DNA of 33,372 nucleotides from Obelidium mucronatum (Eukaryota > Chytridiomycota > Chytridiomycetes > Chytridiales > Chytriomycetaceae): assembly GCA_025765595.1 (NCBI GenBank), contig JAIVFH010000282.1, forward strand, positions 1-33,372, written 5' to 3'. Both the position numbers and the translations under genes were made by a program. Shown here in pieces: positions 31,096 through 33,372 of this stretch; position 1 is the stretch's first letter, and every line of letters begins with the position of its first letter. The notes beneath the pieces are model-generated. The model ran no database searches and was not told the DNA's origin. It saw only the letters and a list, made by a program, of their open reading frames with translations.

Positions 31096-32019
31096 TCACC
31101 CATCCGTCTTCTCACTTCCGGTTAAGAAACTAGGTTTTCTTCCTTTTGGAGAATCGGACTCTGCCTTCTTTGTTTGGGCAGCCTTCTTTCGGGCATCGAT
31201 CATCAGAAACTCCATATTCAACAGCCGCGACAAGATGAAGATAACGATACTAAAGAAAACAAAGAGAAAGTTTCCATCCGTAACAGTGTAACTTGCGTAC
31301 ATCATGTACACGTTCAAAGCAAGTACAAAAACCGAACGAAAGACTGTAATAGAACTGGATTAATTTCAAAGATATCATGCGAGAAACCCAACTATTTTCC
31401 TTGAAAATATGCTCAATCAAAGAACTGATTCCGTCTCCCAGGTTTTTATAATTCTTGCCAATCGCACAAGCAGACGCCAAAAAATCGCAAATAATATCAG
31501 CGGCGCTGAAACCGGCTAAAGACAGTGGAAACTGATTATAAACACAAGTCTCTTCTTGAACATCGCTATATGTCTTGATCACATCCGTTATAGCCCATCC
31601 GATTCTATGCAAAAGCGCGACAAATAGAATAGCCCCCACAGTTCGGTCTCGCTTGCAAACCGCCCAGCTCTTGAATAAAAGAAACGCGTCTTTTTTTCAA
31701 AAAACAGAAAGAGGGTCAGTGTTTGAAAGAAAAGAAAAGTACATGACGGTATTATACCAAAGGTTGTTATAAAGGCGTGACCAAAAAAGTTTGCAAAATA
31801 TGTCATTGCTGTGCACTGCTCAAGCGACGCAGTTATTTGAGCGAGATTCGAACAGCAATATGTAAAAAGCATTGCATTTGCAAAGAGCAGGAAAGCTGGG
31901 ATGGTGGGCAGCGATTGCCCGCCAATCAGCAGGTAGCACGAATGGATGATACTGTCCGCAGCACTCGCAAGTGTGGCTCCGTTAAATAAGAAGACCAGGT
32001 TGGTGGGAAGTGTTGACAT
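31096..32019 (-). CDS. Putative seven-span membrane protein
   Basis: Three exons, 32019-31758, 31689-31393 and 31343-31096 (introns of 68 and 49 nt, GTATAA…AAAG and GTTGGG…ACAG); 268 residues, no frame break. Seven hydrophobic segments can be counted, at about residues 10-32, 37-60, 70-92, 103-125, 135-155, 188-208 and 213-235, with short loops and a Lys/Ser-rich C-terminal tail (AAQTKKAESDSPKGRK). This is the topology of a 7TM receptor or channel-like protein, but it has no rhodopsin retinal Lys motif, DRY motif or other family signature that I can see. A fungal or chytrid-specific family is likely. The second donor (GTTGGG) is non-typical but keeps the frame. Confidence 0.65.
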
Positions 32020-32144
32020 TTGGTTTTGGTCTAGAGTTGATTTCACAATACAACACAATCGGATCTTCAATCAAATTATCTTAATCTAGAGTATTGCAAA
32101 AATAGACAACTACCAATGCTATAGCCTATATTCACAAATGAACA

Positions 32145-33372
32145 TCAAGAAAACTCCACCATCAATACATTTTGAATATGGTCATACACACTTTCATAAT
32201 CCTTCAAGCTACCAGTATACCCACTCACTCTGAGTGCGATCCCACCGCCAACAGAAGGATACAGCGTCTCAACTACATCAGACTTGTGAGGTATCGATTC
32301 TGCTGACAAGTCAACTTCTTCAAATGATGCGCGTTCACCACTGTCGTCTTCTTTCCAACTGAATCAAATCAACCTTTTCGGCGCCAGCATCGGATTCGGC
32401 TCCTTTGCCCAACGTCATCCAAATCTTCCAAGCTTCCAAGTGATATTCATTGAGTCTTTCTCGACGCTGTGCATACGTCATGTCCAGCATGAGTAAAATA
32501 TCGACACGGTGAGCCACTTTGTTGAGTTTCGCGATGGCGGCCGTGAGAAGTTCGTTGCCAACTGTCAGGTCTTGAGATGGATCTGGACTGAGCATTGTGA
32601 TCATGACTTGTTTGAATGCTGGATGAAACAAAATGTTAATAATGGATTAGAATGTTAAAACCCGTTACTAACCATACACTCGCAAATCTTCGGGACATGA
32701 CAGGTAATTCCGCACGGCACAAGATTCAAAGCATTTTTCAAGTGGAGACGCGCTGCTATCGCTTGTACGTGGTGTACCAGTCAAAACCTGTATTATCTAT
32801 GTTGAAAATGTCAATTCTCAACCTTTTAAAAAACGATGCCATTTTTTTTCTAGTTGGATGTATACCTCGGATTCAAATCGAACCAACTGAATCCAGCGAG
32901 ATTGTGAATACATGGAGCTTGATAGTTTCACTCGTTCCAAAAAGTTTCAAACCAAGAGCAATGGCCCCAGCCTTCAACGCCCCGACACGAATAACATCCA
33001 CAGAGCACCCATTCGCACCGAAAAAGAATCCACAATTTTCAGTCAACAGCACATTGGAAGCAAGTGTTGTATCACTTGACATGACCAATTGTTGAGAGAC
33101 GGCAAAATGATTCGTTGTTGTGCTGTAGACAATATTGTTCTTTGGTGTCTTTTGAAAGTTTTGAGAGGGTCGTTTGACGATGGAAAGTGGAACGAGAGAG
33201 AAGATATTCTAGGAACCGGAATAACGGTTGTGTAATTCGAGGCAGCTGTTGCATTCGCCTTGAGGAGGAACAAGTTGTTTGCGTGATGCAGTGAGCCGAA
33301 ATTCCAAGGACGGAGTTGTATTACGGCAGTTGATGATCGATTTCGTATTCGCTGTCAATGAGAACTTGGCAG
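32145..33372 (-). CDS. 3' part of an unrecognised gene (5' end off the window)
   Basis: The 3' exons can be followed: 32618-32145, 32787-32673 and one ending at 32888, with introns of 54 and 100 nt. There is one +1 break near 32361 (the frame goes from AEKVDLI to SWKEDDSGERASFEE). Reading on, the exon above 32888 is clear to about 33150 (GFFFGANGCSVDVIRVGALK; GTSETIKLHVFTISLDS); beyond that the frame changes at least once and I cannot place introns. The visible protein is beta-rich at first, then helical (GNELLTAAIAKLNKVAHRVD; LNEYHLEAWKIW). No known domain is recognised. Confidence 0.5.

Noticed and set aside
1..33372. Programmed +1 ribosomal frameshifting as the cause of the frame breaks
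   Set aside because: The break sites share no slippery codon or stop-codon context, some breaks are -1, and many fall in homopolymers. Sequence error explains them better, though only accurate reads can settle it.
1..33372. CRISPR arrays, insertion sequences, rRNA or tRNA genes
   Set aside because: I saw none by eye. The regular repeat at 425-3435 is coding and lacks unique spacers. A covariance-model scan for tRNA was not possible here.

Overview
The window looks like nuclear DNA of a zoosporic fungus, most likely a chytrid; the order and genus are not settled by the sequence alone. The reasons are many short spliceosomal introns (46 to 100 nt, GTRNGT-like donors, CTAAC/CTGAC-like branch sites, YAG acceptors), very compact gene spacing, a chitin-binding mucin-like protein, and a fungal-type mix of kinase, TIR, Sel1, SAM and LRR proteins. 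I rebuilt the spliced genes by hand. For most of them the summed exon length is a multiple of three, either directly or after allowing for the frame breaks listed.

Left part (1-8562): a long minus-strand gene encodes a secreted Thr/Ala/Asp-repeat protein with a CBM5/12-like chitin-binding module and runs off the left edge. Next come a minus-strand F-box/leucine-rich-repeat gene, about 0.9 kb without a clear gene, and a plus-strand single-pass membrane protein with a Cys-rich outer domain and a cytoplasmic SAM domain.

Middle (8655-19725): four minus-strand genes lie head to tail with only 65, 37 and 26 nt between coding regions. They are VPS41 (HOPS complex, 15 exons); a ~1170-residue protein joining an MLKL/HeLo-like four-helix N-terminus, an apparently active TKL-type kinase, a TIR domain and about 12 Sel1 repeats; a gene of unknown function with an F-box-like start; and a ChrR-like two-cupin protein. 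The kinase-TIR gene is the most interesting item. It combines a necroptosis-type membrane-attack fold, a kinase and a possible NADase domain in one chain, as expected of an intracellular cell-death or immune receptor.

Right part (20048-33372): three tandem MATE-family transporter paralogs, a DDHD-domain phospholipase A1, a small coiled-coil protein, two neighbouring acidic proteins with C-terminal membrane anchors (one with an internal duplication), a seven-span membrane protein, and the 3' part of an unrecognised minus-strand gene.

A theme across the window is single-base frame breaks inside otherwise well-conserved genes. At least 17 are one-base insertions and about three are one-base deletions, often in short homopolymers. 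They look like residual sequencing or assembly errors rather than gene death, and anyone using automatic gene calls here should allow for them.
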